NCBI GenBank assembly: GCA_002369135.1
Contig: DFEY01000002.1
Location: 371,840-435,839, forward strand
Origin: Lachnospira sp. UBA3790
GTDB lineage: Bacteria; Bacillota; Clostridia; Lachnospirales; Lachnospiraceae
Direction: 5' to 3'
DNA length: 64,000 bases
The notes under the pieces were generated by a model. The model searched no databases. It was not told the origin of the DNA and saw only the letters and a list, made by a program, of their open reading frames with translations. Position numbers and translations under genes: made by a program. Positions 52,627 through 61,117 of the stretch are shown in pieces. Position 1 is the first letter of the stretch; every line of letters begins with the position of its first letter.

Positions 52627-54561
52627 CTATCCTTTTATCTTATACTTCTTCTGCATGTTCTTTATTCCTAGAACATTCCAGAGCTGATGTTTATATGCAT
52701 CTGGATTATCTTTTAAATATTGTTCGCGTGATTTAGGCGACATTCCCTCTAAGTTTGGATACTTTCCTGAGTAAATATTATCCGCGATAAATACTGTTAA
52801 TAACACCGCACAGATAATAATTCCTGTTTTCAACGACAGCATACTAAATCTATTATCTAAAACTGGTGCTACCACATAAATACATGCTAGACAAGCAACA
52901 CCAAACACTAGCAATCCTTCGGCGCAGACGTGTCCGTTTATATTTAGGAAATATCCGCTGTAGTTCCAAAATCTTGCTCCGTGTTTTGCCAAAAGCGATG
53001 CTCCCGTAATGTACTCAATCACTCCGCAAAAGACGATCGATGCAAAGAATGTTGCGACCGGATATTTTTTGATTCTAGTAAGTACTAGCAGCGCTCCTAT
53101 TCCACCCGTTCCATATATTGGAAGCCATGGGCCATAGTTAACACCTCTGTTTACAACCTCACCTTTTTCAACCAAGTGTAGAATCACTTCCCAGCCCCAA
53201 CCAATGAAGCAGAAGACGAAGAACATTAGCACAAGAGAAATCAAGCAATACCTTCTCGTGTACAGCATAGATGAATCTCTGTTTCCTTTTTCCTTCTCCG
53301 GCAAAGTAAACAATCTTCTCGGATATGATTTGCCATCGATAGCATCTTCCAAGTTTTTAATTTTCGCCTTGTTTGTTTGGATGCGCCTGTAATCCCACTC
53401 GTATTCATTCATAACAGGAACAATACCAAACCATTTGGCGAAGAAGCCTTTGACGCCCTTCTCCTTAGGAAGTTCAGTTCCCTCTTGTCTTATTTCTCTA
53501 ACATCGGCGTAAGCTGGCTTGATAATTTCTTTGTCGGCCTTTGCGAAGATGTATTTGTCATTCATCATTTCGGCATTTTCTATCTTATTATCAAATGCCA
53601 ACTTTCTAATATATTTATAGTACTCTACATATGTGGACTCTCTGTAAGCTGCGACAAAGAAAAGTGTTGCCAAGCCATATGTAATCCAGCCCAATATATC
53701 CCAGAGGATAAAACTGAAGTCTAATTTGAAGCACTCCCACTTGTGTCCATACATCATTTGACGAGAAAGCGTAATAGCCTCGCTACCAGTCATATCTGGA
53801 TTCTCCGCCAAAATATATGGGGTCATAAAGTACGCATAGTGCTTAATGAAATACCCCACGATTGTGAGCGACCATAGCGTTTCATAAACAGTCCACTTCA
53901 AAGCGGCCTTTGAAACCTTAAAGTGTCTTCCCACTCTTGATAGGAATAAGAATCTATTGAACTGAACCTTTTCATAAGTGGAGCCTTCCATAAAGATTCT
54001 CTTCATTATTACTCTGTAAACATTGATGAGGAATATCCACACCGCAATCAGCATAAGCGCCGCCAAAGATACAAATATGAATGAAGCCCAGTTGTTATCT
54101 TTTACTATAGAAAGAATAGCTGAATAGATTGTCACAATAACAGCTCCGGATGATACTTTGTTTACAATGTTTGCAAGTACACCTCTTTGATGGTTAAGAC
54201 TAATTACACCACCTATAGTGTCCTTTTTCTTTTGTTCTTTCTTCTCATTTTCAGCGGTCTTCTTTTCTGCCTTGTCTGCGTTGCCTTTGGCTAAGTCAAC
54301 CAATATATTTTCAGACAATCTATCATCAAGCGTGGAAGGAAGTGCTGCAGATCCTTCTTCTCTCACTTTGTCTACAACCTTCTTGCCATCTTCTGCCTGT
54401 TTAACAACTCTAATATTATCTTTATCTGCAGAGAAAAACTCTAGCGATACCTCATACTCAGTACCGATAACCGCTGCCAACAAACATACCGTAATGAAAA
54501 TCCAGTAATGCGCCTTCAGCGATTTCTTTCCAGCTTTTTTCCATTCTTTTCTAGTGTTCAT
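52627..54561 (-). CDS. DUF975 plus CmpB-like multi-pass membrane protein
   Basis: About 644 residues. The N-terminal part has a membrane helix (about 17-35), a charged outside region (40-110) and further helices typical of DUF975 (VYETLWSLTIVGYFIKHYAYFMTPYI; NPDMTGSEAITLSRQMMYGHKWECF). A cytoplasmic linker is followed by a C-terminal domain resembling the putative ABC_trans_CmpB family (FCFIGWGWEVILH, GVNYGPWLPIYGTGG, ARFWNYSGYFLNINGHVCAEGLLVFG). Function unknown for both families. Start at 54561: AGAGG ahead of the ATG; the TTG five codons earlier overlaps that site. The gene is flanked by the two homologous palindromes. Confidence 0.8.
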   Translation of the reverse strand: MNTRKEWKKAGKKSLKAHYWIFITVCLLAAVIGTEYEVSLEFFSADKDNIRVVKQAEDGKKVVDKVREEGSAALPSTLDDRLSENILVDLAKGNADKAEKKTAENEKKEQKKKDTIGGVISLNHQRGVLANIVNKVSSGAVIVTIYSAILSIVKDNNWASFIFVSLAALMLIAVWIFLINVYRVIMKRIFMEGSTYEKVQFNRFLFLSRVGRHFKVSKAALKWTVYETLWSLTIVGYFIKHYAYFMTPYILAENPDMTGSEAITLSRQMMYGHKWECFKLDFSFILWDILGWITYGLATLFFVAAYRESTYVEYYKYIRKLAFDNKIENAEMMNDKYIFAKADKEIIKPAYADVREIRQEGTELPKEKGVKGFFAKWFGIVPVMNEYEWDYRRIQTNKAKIKNLEDAIDGKSYPRRLFTLPEKEKGNRDSSMLYTRRYCLISLVLMFFVFCFIGWGWEVILHLVEKGEVVNRGVNYGPWLPIYGTGGIGALLVLTRIKKYPVATFFASIVFCGVIEYITGASLLAKHGARFWNYSGYFLNINGHVCAEGLLVFGVACLACIYVVAPVLDNRFSMLSLKTGIIICAVLLTVFIADNIYSGKYPNLEGMSPKSREQYLKDNPDAYKHQLWNVLGIKNMQKKYKIKG

Positions 54562-54640
54562 ATTCCTCTCCCTCAAAATAATTCCTAATAATTATACATT
54601 ATCACTCTTCTAAATATCAATAAAAATATACTCTTCAAAA

Positions 54641-54710
54641 AACATCGCACTTTGCCATACACATTACTCCGCAAGAAACACTGCACTTTGCCATACACAG
54701 ATTTAGTTTT
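54641..54710. pseudogene. Decayed inverted copies of the rpsR 3' end
   Basis: On the plus strand two direct copies of the rpsR coding end occur: AACATCGCACTTTGCCATAC (54641-54660) and AACACTGCACTTTGCCATAC (54677-54696), each followed by ACA. The functional rpsR end reads AACATTGCACTTTTGCCATAC on the opposite strand (54797-54817). The copies lack one T and are therefore frameshifted. The second copy extends upstream through CGCAAGA, matching rpsR, and downstream to the shared terminator. Confidence 0.8.
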
Positions 54711-54715
54711 AAAAG

Positions 54716-54775
54716 GGCATAAAAAAATAGAGGGGTCAAACGATTTTAAGTGCGACCCCTCTATTTTTTTATGCC
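54716..54775. terminator. Palindromic bidirectional terminator after rpsR
   Basis: Stem of 22 bp (54716-54737 with 54754-54775), 16-base loop, T-runs on both sides. It lies nine bases after the rpsR stop. It is homologous to the element at 52515-52573 and forms the centre of the inverted rpsR duplication. Confidence 0.9.
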
Positions 54776-54784
54776 TAGTTGAAA

Positions 54785-55045
54785 TTATTCAACTGTGTAT
54801 GGCAAAAGTGCAATGTTTCTTGCGCGTTTAACTGCTGTAGTAATTGCTCTCTGATGTCTAGCACAGTTTCCTGTAACTCTTCTTGGAAGAATTTTACCTC
54901 TTTCAGAAATATAATTCTTCAAAGTCTCTACATCTTTATAATCAATTGCTTTTGCTTCGCTTGCGCAAAATGCACATACTTTTTTTCTTCTACGACCGCC
55001 TCTTCTTCTCATTGGAGAGTCCGATCTATCTTTGTTATATGCCAT
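54785..55045 (-). CDS. rpsR: 30S ribosomal protein S18
   Basis: 86 residues. Seen: RRRKKVCAFCASEAKAIDYKD with cysteines of a zinc-type S18, LKNYISERGKILPRRVTGNC and HQRAITTAVKRARNIALLPY. AGGAGG precedes the ATG. It is the last gene of the rpsF-ssb-rpsR operon, the standard bacterial order. Its 3' end is duplicated in inverted form beyond the terminator. Confidence 0.98.
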   Translation of the reverse strand: MAYNKDRSDSPMRRRGGRRRKKVCAFCASEAKAIDYKDVETLKNYISERGKILPRRVTGNCARHQRAITTAVKRARNIALLPYTVE

Positions 55046-55070
55046 AATAACTTGACCTCCTATAATCTAA

Positions 55071-55529
55071 TTAAAAGTTAAATGGAAGACCTGAATCATC
55101 TACACTGTCAGGAATGTTCATAAAACCATCGCCAGCATCTGCTGTAGGTTCTTCTGCCTTTGGCTCAGCCTGAGGCACTGGAGCTGATGCGTTCTGCTCT
55201 GAAGCAGCTTTACTCTCAGCAAACTCCTGATTTTCTACAATTACGTCTGTAGTGTAAACTGTCTGTCCATCTTTGTTCTGATAACTACCTGTCTGGATAC
55301 GTCCATCTACTGCTATCTTGATTCCTTTGTGGAAATACTTCTCTGCAAACTCACCTGCACGACCAAATGCCACGCATCTAATAAAATCTGCTGTAGGTTC
55401 GCCATCTCTTTTGAATCTTCTATCAACAGCCAATGTGTATCTTGCTATACATAACTGATTATCTCCGTTGTTAGAATATCTAACATCAGGATCTGCAGTC
55501 AAACGACCCATTAAAACAACTTTATTCAT
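55071..55529 (-). CDS. ssb: Single-stranded DNA-binding protein
   Basis: 152 residues. The OB fold covers about 1-105 (MNKVVLMGRLTADPDVRYS; ADFIRCVAFGRAGEFAEKYF; KIAVDGRIQTGSY). A Pro/Ala/Glu-rich linker follows, and the acidic tip DDSGLPFNF recruits repair and replication proteins. Typical length. Between rpsF and rpsR. Confidence 0.98.
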   Translation of the reverse strand: MNKVVLMGRLTADPDVRYSNNGDNQLCIARYTLAVDRRFKRDGEPTADFIRCVAFGRAGEFAEKYFHKGIKIAVDGRIQTGSYQNKDGQTVYTTDVIVENQEFAESKAASEQNASAPVPQAEPKAEEPTADAGDGFMNIPDSVDDSGLPFNF

Positions 55530-55553
55530 ATTATTTACCTCTCTTGTTAATTT

Positions 55554-55844
55554 TTACGCTTCTACACTCACGCACAAAAATCTCATAACATCGTCCATAA
55601 TACGAAGTCGGCTTTCTAACTCACGAGTCATGTCTGTGTTATCAGTTTCGATTGTGATGAAGTAGTAGTAAGCTTCTTTCATCTTTTCGATTTCATAAGC
55701 TAACTCTTTAAGACCAGCTTCGTCCACGTTAGTGATCTTTCCACCGAATCTCTCGATGTACTCTTTCACTTTGTCAACCTTTGCTGCTCTTGCTTCATCG
55801 TCAAGCTTTGCACTAACAACAACTGTTAATTCATAATTATTCAT
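55554..55844 (-). CDS. rpsF: 30S ribosomal protein S6
   Basis: 96 residues: MNNYELTVVVSAKLDDEA, KELAYEIEKMKEAYYYFI and the C-terminal RIMDDVMRFLCV. S6 binds S18 in the small subunit platform. AAAGGAGG precedes the ATG. First gene of the operon; its leader carries a hairpin. Confidence 0.98.
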   Translation of the reverse strand: MNNYELTVVVSAKLDDEARAAKVDKVKEYIERFGGKITNVDEAGLKELAYEIEKMKEAYYYFITIETDNTDMTRELESRLRIMDDVMRFLCVSVEA

Positions 55845-55965
55845 GCTTTTTACCTCCTTTTGGTCTTGGCCCTCTAGTTACCCAAAGAGCAAGGAACCAC
55901 GCAAAATCGTGGTATGTTAATACATTACGAGCCCTTATTTTATCACAATTACCTATTAGTGTAAA
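55845..55965 (-). promoter_or_regulatory. rpsF promoter and leader
   Basis: TTTACA (55960-55965, minus strand), 17-base spacer, TAAAAT (55937-55942) with TGA ahead. Predicted start about 55930. The 85-base leader contains a hairpin (ACCACG...CGTGGT, about 55896-55914). Many bacteria carry an S6:S18-binding autoregulatory motif here. I cannot confirm its consensus by eye. Confidence 0.55.
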
Positions 55966-56000
55966 GACTTAAAACTGCTATATTTATGGGCTTTTTCAAC

Positions 56001-56036
56001 AAAAAAAGACTAGTGTTTTTTCATCACTAGTCTTTT
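56001..56036 (-). terminator. Intrinsic terminator after the NlpC/P60 gene
   Basis: A 12-bp stem (56004-56015 with 56025-56036) followed on the minus strand by seven T. It starts 14 bases after the stop codon at 56050. Confidence 0.92.
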
Positions 56037-56049
56037 AATCATCTCTTTT

Positions 56050-57897
56050 TTAGTATACTACTCGACCCACACCAACTACATGATCTAAGTTGTTATAAGT
56101 GAATCGTGGTGTTCCCTTTTCTACCACATATCCGTTTCCGGCATACATTGCCACGTGATATATGTTAAGCGTTCTACCCGGTTGTGAATATTTAACTGCG
56201 CTGTTGTAGTCTCCATAGAAGAACAAGTCACCTGGTCTTAAGTCATCCATCTTTGTATAACCAAAGTATGCGATTTGACCTTTTGCTCTTAGGTAGTCAA
56301 ACAAATATGCCGCTGGAAGCGCGTACTTTGTCGATCCCAATTTTGCATGGTAGTTCTTATATGCTTTATAACCCTTCCACACTAGAGCTGAACAATCATA
56401 ATAACCGTCAGCCATTCTATTTCCTTGGCTATATGTCCAATGGTTAACTATATATTTAGCTCTCTTGATAATAGTCTTTATACCGGTTGCTGCCACTTCT
56501 ACTCTGTAAGAGTAAGTCATAGTGCCAATCTTAACATCTACGTATGTAACACCAGAACCTCTACCTGTAATTGTTCCATCTAGGGCAACCGTACACTTCG
56601 ATGTATCTCTACTAGTAAACTTTGGTTGAATCTTTCCGATTCCGCCAATCTTAATCTTCGTAGTGTTTCCTTTGGCTAGGACGCCTATAATCGAACCAAA
56701 CTTAGGAGTAACTACATAATAGTTAATCTTATATTTCTTACCATGAACTTTCGCAGTGATTGTTCCGTGTCCTTTTTTCTTTCCTAGCAATCTAACTTTG
56801 TTATTATAGACTGTTGCTTTTACGCACTTCTTGTTAGATATTTTATATTTAACTTTGGAAACTTCACTTAAACCTGTGAAATAAACATATTGATATCTGT
56901 TTGATCCGCCGGCTTTGGTGAAACAGTTAACAACATTTGTGTTGACCTGTGGATGTGTAACATAAATAGTATTTGTTAAAACTTCATTCTTTCCTGAATT
57001 ATAGAATACAACCGCGCTTACCTTTGTTTTACCTACTGTAAGCAAGTTTGATGTGGCTGTTATTTTACCTTTTTCTGTTACAGTGGCAACAGCCGTGTTG
57101 CTTGAACTCCAAACTACTTTCTTTATGCTGTTCTCTCTAACGTTTGCAATTCCTAGATTGATAGTCTGGCCTTTTCTTTTGACAATTCTTCCAAAAGTAG
57201 GATGCCACTGTGAGTTATATTTTCTAATTGTTACTTTCGCTCTATCATTCAACCATGCTGGTTTTTTGATTTTTACTTCACCCAAAGACTTTACTTTTAC
57301 TTTACATGTAGTAAAAGCTCCACCTTTCTTAGCCACTATAGTAGTAGTTCCTGGGTTCTTTGCCTTAATCTTGCCTTTAGATGTAACTGTAGCGATATGT
57401 GTATTTCTAGAGTGGAACTTAATCTGCTCTGTTCCATACACTTTCAATTTATAAGACTTTGTTTCAAACAAAGTAACTTTCTTCTTATTTAGAGCAATGT
57501 TTCTGTTTGTATCTGGTACTATCACTTTACTTTTATATGTTTTGCTTTTGTATTTAGCGGTAACAAATGTCATGCCGTATCCCTTTGGTGTAAATACTCC
57601 CGTATTGGATACTGTTCCTGTGAATGGATTTGAAACACCCCATGTCACTTTTGATCCCTTGACACTTCCTAGTTTAAAAGTAAATGTGTGCTGCTTATAT
57701 ATGTATTTTAGTGAGGCATTCAACTTAAGCGCAGCCTCTGTCTTTACAGGCTCCACTACATTAAAAGAAAAAATTGTTGCCGCACATAAAAATAGGGCTA
57801 AAACCCTTCTAAGGCTTTTTCTTTTGAAAAAGCCTTTGATAGGTTTATAGCTCAGTATGCTTTCCTCTTGTTCACCATTATGGTTTATAATACTCAT
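56050..57897 (-). CDS. Secreted cell-wall hydrolase: Ig-like repeats plus NlpC/P60
   Basis: About 615 residues. A basic N-terminus and hydrophobic signal (about 30-50) are followed by four or five bacterial Ig-like (BIG2-type) repeats with the recurring pattern 'xxATVTxxGKIxAxxxGxT' (about 60-465). The C-terminal NlpC/P60 domain has the catalytic Cys in GYYDCSALVWKGY (near residue 500) and the His in NIYHVAMYAGNGYVVE, then DHVVGVGRVVY. Such enzymes cleave D-gamma-Glu-diaminopimelate stem peptides. I use the ATG at 57897 with GGTGA seven bases ahead; the GTG at 57912 has a poorer site. Confidence 0.9.
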   Translation of the reverse strand: MSIINHNGEQEESILSYKPIKGFFKRKSLRRVLALFLCAATIFSFNVVEPVKTEAALKLNASLKYIYKQHTFTFKLGSVKGSKVTWGVSNPFTGTVSNTGVFTPKGYGMTFVTAKYKSKTYKSKVIVPDTNRNIALNKKKVTLFETKSYKLKVYGTEQIKFHSRNTHIATVTSKGKIKAKNPGTTTIVAKKGGAFTTCKVKVKSLGEVKIKKPAWLNDRAKVTIRKYNSQWHPTFGRIVKRKGQTINLGIANVRENSIKKVVWSSSNTAVATVTEKGKITATSNLLTVGKTKVSAVVFYNSGKNEVLTNTIYVTHPQVNTNVVNCFTKAGGSNRYQYVYFTGLSEVSKVKYKISNKKCVKATVYNNKVRLLGKKKGHGTITAKVHGKKYKINYYVVTPKFGSIIGVLAKGNTTKIKIGGIGKIQPKFTSRDTSKCTVALDGTITGRGSGVTYVDVKIGTMTYSYRVEVAATGIKTIIKRAKYIVNHWTYSQGNRMADGYYDCSALVWKGYKAYKNYHAKLGSTKYALPAAYLFDYLRAKGQIAYFGYTKMDDLRPGDLFFYGDYNSAVKYSQPGRTLNIYHVAMYAGNGYVVEKGTPRFTYNNLDHVVGVGRVVY

Positions 57898-57947
57898 TTG
57901 TAAATCACCCACTAACCTTGATCTTAGATTCTAAAATCCGTTTTGTG

Positions 57948-58913
57948 TTATTTAACTTTTACCTTCTTTATCTTTGCCCATGGACCATATACTTTTATTC
58001 CATTGCTTGCAACATTATAAGCTCTTGCTCCGACAAAGAGTTTTTTCTTGTTCTTAAGTTTCTTTGATTTAATAGTATATTTTAGTTTAGTTGTGTATTT
58101 TGTTACGATAGCCTTTTTATGCTTTTTAGCTTTCTTCTTATTCTTATATACACAAACTTTATATCCTTTTGCGTTTTTAACTTTAGCAAGTTTTATTTTC
58201 AACTTTTTAGCCGAACGTTTTTTCCTCCAAACTTTCTTAATCTTAGCTTTGCCTGGCGCCTTAACTGCTGGTGCCTTTGTAGGGGCTGCAGTTGTAACTT
58301 CGCTAGTAGGTTCTGCTGTAGGTGCTACTGTAGTAGTTGATGTTGCCTGTGTAGTTGTTATATCTTCTGCTTTAATAAAAGTAGCATCAGCTGTGTATGT
58401 GTCGCCACTTTTCACAATAGATATACATCTTAAACCAGACTCGTAGCCTTTGGCTCCCTCTGGCTTAACTTTGTACTGCATCTCTAAACTAACATCGCCT
58501 TTAAATTTAACTCTGTAGTATCTAGATATAGACAATCTCTGTGTAAAACTGCGATTAGTGTTAACTACATAATTAAGGGCATTTGTCCAATCCCCACTGC
58601 CTTCTTTATATTCAAAACTTTCAATATTATCTAGACTGCTTCCATTTACGGCCACTACATTTAATATTTCTGTTCCATCAACTTTATTAGGACTCTGAAT
58701 GTGAGTATCTGTTTTCATAAACAAATATCCATCTTCCAAAGTATAATTCAAGTGTCCACTCATTCCTGCATACATTGACTCATCACTATGAGTTAAATAT
58801 AAAGTAGCATTTCCTGGGAATGTATCCTCTACATCTCCATCACCCATAGTAGGCACAATAAAAGCAGCCACTAAAGTTGCAACTAATAATAATGATAATA
58901 TATATTTTTTCAT
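57948..58913 (-). CDS. Secreted protein with Thr/Pro linker and lysine-rich Fn3-like end
   Basis: 321 residues. Signal peptide (MKKYILSLLLVATLVAAFIV). The N-terminal beta-rich domain (about 25-180) is of unknown family. It is followed by a Thr/Ala/Pro linker (about 185-220) and a very basic C-terminal domain (about 222-321) with a fibronectin-type pattern: VKNAKGYKVCVYKNKKKA ... FVGARAYNVASNGIKVYGPW. Such domains are common on Lachnospiraceae surface proteins and may bind wall polymers. AGGGAG precedes the ATG. Confidence 0.7.
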   Translation of the reverse strand: MKKYILSLLLVATLVAAFIVPTMGDGDVEDTFPGNATLYLTHSDESMYAGMSGHLNYTLEDGYLFMKTDTHIQSPNKVDGTEILNVVAVNGSSLDNIESFEYKEGSGDWTNALNYVVNTNRSFTQRLSISRYYRVKFKGDVSLEMQYKVKPEGAKGYESGLRCISIVKSGDTYTADATFIKAEDITTTQATSTTTVAPTAEPTSEVTTAAPTKAPAVKAPGKAKIKKVWRKKRSAKKLKIKLAKVKNAKGYKVCVYKNKKKAKKHKKAIVTKYTTKLKYTIKSKKLKNKKKLFVGARAYNVASNGIKVYGPWAKIKKVKVK

Positions 58914-58976
58914 CTCTACTCCCTTTCTGAGAATTTCTCACCTAATAATATAACATATTTCAATTACGAATTGTGA

Positions 58977-59010
58977 TAAAAAAAGCGGAAACACTAGGTC
59001 TCCGCTTTGT
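58977..59010 (-). terminator. Intrinsic terminator after tRNA-Cys
   Basis: An 8-bp stem (58982-58989 with 59001-59008) and seven T on the minus strand, three bases after the tRNA. Confidence 0.92.
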
Positions 59011-59012
59011 AG

Positions 59013-59083
59013 AGGCGCGTACCAGATTTGAACTGGTGATAAAGGTGTTGCAGACCTCTGCCTTACCACTTGGCTAACGCGCC
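59013..59083 (-). tRNA. tRNA-Cys (anticodon GCA)
   Basis: 71 nt. The acceptor stem GGCGCGT pairs with ACGCGCC and the discriminator is U. D arm GCC...GGC, anticodon stem GAGGT/ACCTT with loop CTGCAAC giving GCA, T arm ACCAG-TTCAAAT-CTGGT. The CCA end is not encoded. Confidence 0.97.
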
Positions 59084-59101
59084 GTATTTAACAACTCAAG
59101 T

Positions 59102-59130
59102 ATTATAACAACTCATATAATTATCGTCAA
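59102..59130 (-). promoter_or_regulatory. Promoter of tRNA-Cys
   Basis: TTGACG (59125-59130, minus strand), 17-base spacer, TATAAT (59102-59107). Predicted start about 59095, 12 bases ahead of the mature tRNA. Confidence 0.8.
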
Positions 59131-59149
59131 GGCTTAGCTAAATGCTCAT

Positions 59150-59875
59150 TTATGCAGTAAAAATACCTGTGATAATCTTCTGAATTAGGTTATTATCGTA
59201 AATCCAACTCAATACATCATTGCTAGCAATGCCGTCGCAAATCATTTTGCCCCAGTCGGTTGTACTAAATACTGTAACCACAATACAAGCAATCCAAATG
59301 ATGAATACTGACTCGATCAAGCCTACTAATCCACCGCCGGCTGAGTTAAATGCATGAATAACCGGTAGTTTGGTAATCAAATCCATCACTCTTATTAACA
59401 CTTTTAGCAAAATAAAAATAATTATAAACAATAGGATGAACGAAAGCGCTCCTATTATCATATCCGTCAAAGCTTTTGTAAGATAATCCGCAAAACTGTT
59501 TACTTTCATCTCTGCATAGCTGTTTTTTGTATTGTTTTCATTCAATGATGACTTTACAGAATCAGGAAGCGGCAAATCTTCAATTATCTTCTCTTGTGAT
59601 TCCACTCCTGTATCTGTGGCACTCTTTGTCGCATCCTTAATATTGCCTGCCACATATTCATCCACTCTAGCATACACTCCATCGTACACCGGAGATGCCG
59701 ACAAAGTTTGCTTAGCTATAGGATTTAGGAAATTTACCAAAATAAGTACAATAAAAATAGAACCAAATGATAAAAGCATTCTGACTAATCCTTTTTTCAT
59801 TCCGTAAATAATCATGAAGAGCATAAACGCTCCTACAATTACCAATATAATATTTCCCATCATTGTACTTGTCAT
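59150..59875 (-). CDS. CvpA-family membrane protein
   Basis: 241 residues. Helices at about 8-30, 32-50, 135-165 and 175-205, with an extracytoplasmic segment between the second and third. The family pattern IYGMKKGLVRMLLSFGSIF and INAAGGGLVGLIES-like (here FNSAGGGLVGLIESVFIIW) is clear. CvpA proteins are linked to envelope integrity and, in E. coli, colicin V export. The start is uncertain among closely spaced ATGs; the ribosome site is weak. Confidence 0.85.
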   Translation of the reverse strand: MTSTMMGNIILVIVGAFMLFMIIYGMKKGLVRMLLSFGSIFIVLILVNFLNPIAKQTLSASPVYDGVYARVDEYVAGNIKDATKSATDTGVESQEKIIEDLPLPDSVKSSLNENNTKNSYAEMKVNSFADYLTKALTDMIIGALSFILLFIIIFILLKVLIRVMDLITKLPVIHAFNSAGGGLVGLIESVFIIWIACIVVTVFSTTDWGKMICDGIASNDVLSWIYDNNLIQKIITGIFTA

Positions 59876-59900
59876 CGTTTCGTCTTTCTTCTATATGATA

Positions 59901-61097
59901 CTAATCTAATTCAATCTCTTCCGCCCTATCATTATATGTAACTAAAAAGTCTGTATCACTATCAAGCGGAATAATATCTGTAACGGATTTCTTAAATGTA
60001 GTCTTGAATTTTTCTACTCCATGCTTAGACATTATCAAAGCATTTTTGTCATTATACATTAAAACATTTTTGTCTGCAAATTTAATAGTATCAAACGCTA
60101 GACCTACTTCCTCATTCATCTTCTCACTAAGGCCAGTGTTGTAAACTACCACTCTATAAGGTTTGTTATCGCTCTTATTCTTAAACACAAGACCAATATA
60201 GTCTTCGTCGTAAAAGACTTTCTGCGCTTCGCCATTATACTTTTCTTCTTCGTCTATCTCTGGTTCATCGCCCACTTTGTAAACAGTGATTCTGTTTTCA
60301 CTCACTGCTACTGCTGTGGATGAATCTGTAAAGTTCACAAATGGAACTAACTCATCTTTGTATTGTTTAAATGTAGCAACCACTCTATCCTTTTTGTTTT
60401 TGCCAGGACTGCCAAAATTGTAAAATACCACTTTACTCTTAATAGATCCCGCAGCCACCTCAACATATGACACAATCATCTTCTCTCCATCGTCCGACAA
60501 AGAAAAATTGAGTGGATATCCGTTTTCAACAAGAAGTGATTTGTGAGAAACCAAAAGATTTCCTTCTTTATCAAACACTTCAATATAGTTTACGTCTTTA
60601 TCTTTAAGTAGCGCAGCCACTACACCTTGCTCTGCTATCTCTGCTTTTGCAATAGGGTATGTAGTAGTAACATTTCCCTTCTTTCCGTCTTTTGTAAAGA
60701 TTTCAATATCATTAGCATTCTTATCTGCCACACACAAGTAATCTCCACAAGTATCTACCAAAGGATTCTTCATTTCATATGATTCATCCCATAAGGTAGT
60801 TTCTCCATCTAGATATGATATTCCGTTTCTACTATATTTAACTATCTCACCTTCAAAAGGAAGGAATTTGCTGCTCTCACCGCTCTTCATCTCAATTTTG
60901 TCTACTACTTTGTAGCCATCGTATGTTTTAAAGCGGTTAAATAGATATATAGCAAGCACAACTAAAAGCACGCAAAGAATAACCAAGCCCACTTTCACTC
61001 TAGTCTTAGTCATAAAACCTCTAGTAGCCTGAGCCGCCTTGGTATTTCTAGCTTCTCTAGTTTTTCTCTTCAGTTTTCTTTTAATGTTTTTAGCCAT
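59901..61097 (-). CDS. Membrane-anchored beta-propeller-like protein (DUF5711-like)
   Basis: About 398 residues. A highly basic N-terminus (KNIKRKLKRKTREARN), one membrane helix (about 37-57), then a large outside domain with repeated strands, e.g. DYLCVADKNANDIEIFTKDGK and YPLNFSLSDDGEKMIVSYV, which suggests a propeller. It resembles the DUF5711 proteins found next to cvpA in Clostridia; I make this match from memory of the family and context. Start at 61097: GGGAG five bases ahead of the ATG. 25 bases before cvpA. Confidence 0.7.
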   Translation of the reverse strand: MAKNIKRKLKRKTREARNTKAAQATRGFMTKTRVKVGLVILCVLLVVLAIYLFNRFKTYDGYKVVDKIEMKSGESSKFLPFEGEIVKYSRNGISYLDGETTLWDESYEMKNPLVDTCGDYLCVADKNANDIEIFTKDGKKGNVTTTYPIAKAEIAEQGVVAALLKDKDVNYIEVFDKEGNLLVSHKSLLVENGYPLNFSLSDDGEKMIVSYVEVAAGSIKSKVVFYNFGSPGKNKKDRVVATFKQYKDELVPFVNFTDSSTAVAVSENRITVYKVGDEPEIDEEEKYNGEAQKVFYDEDYIGLVFKNKSDNKPYRVVVYNTGLSEKMNEEVGLAFDTIKFADKNVLMYNDKNALIMSKHGVEKFKTTFKKSVTDIIPLDSDTDFLVTYNDRAEEIELD

Positions 61098-61117
61098 GTT
61101 AACTCCCGACAAATAGT

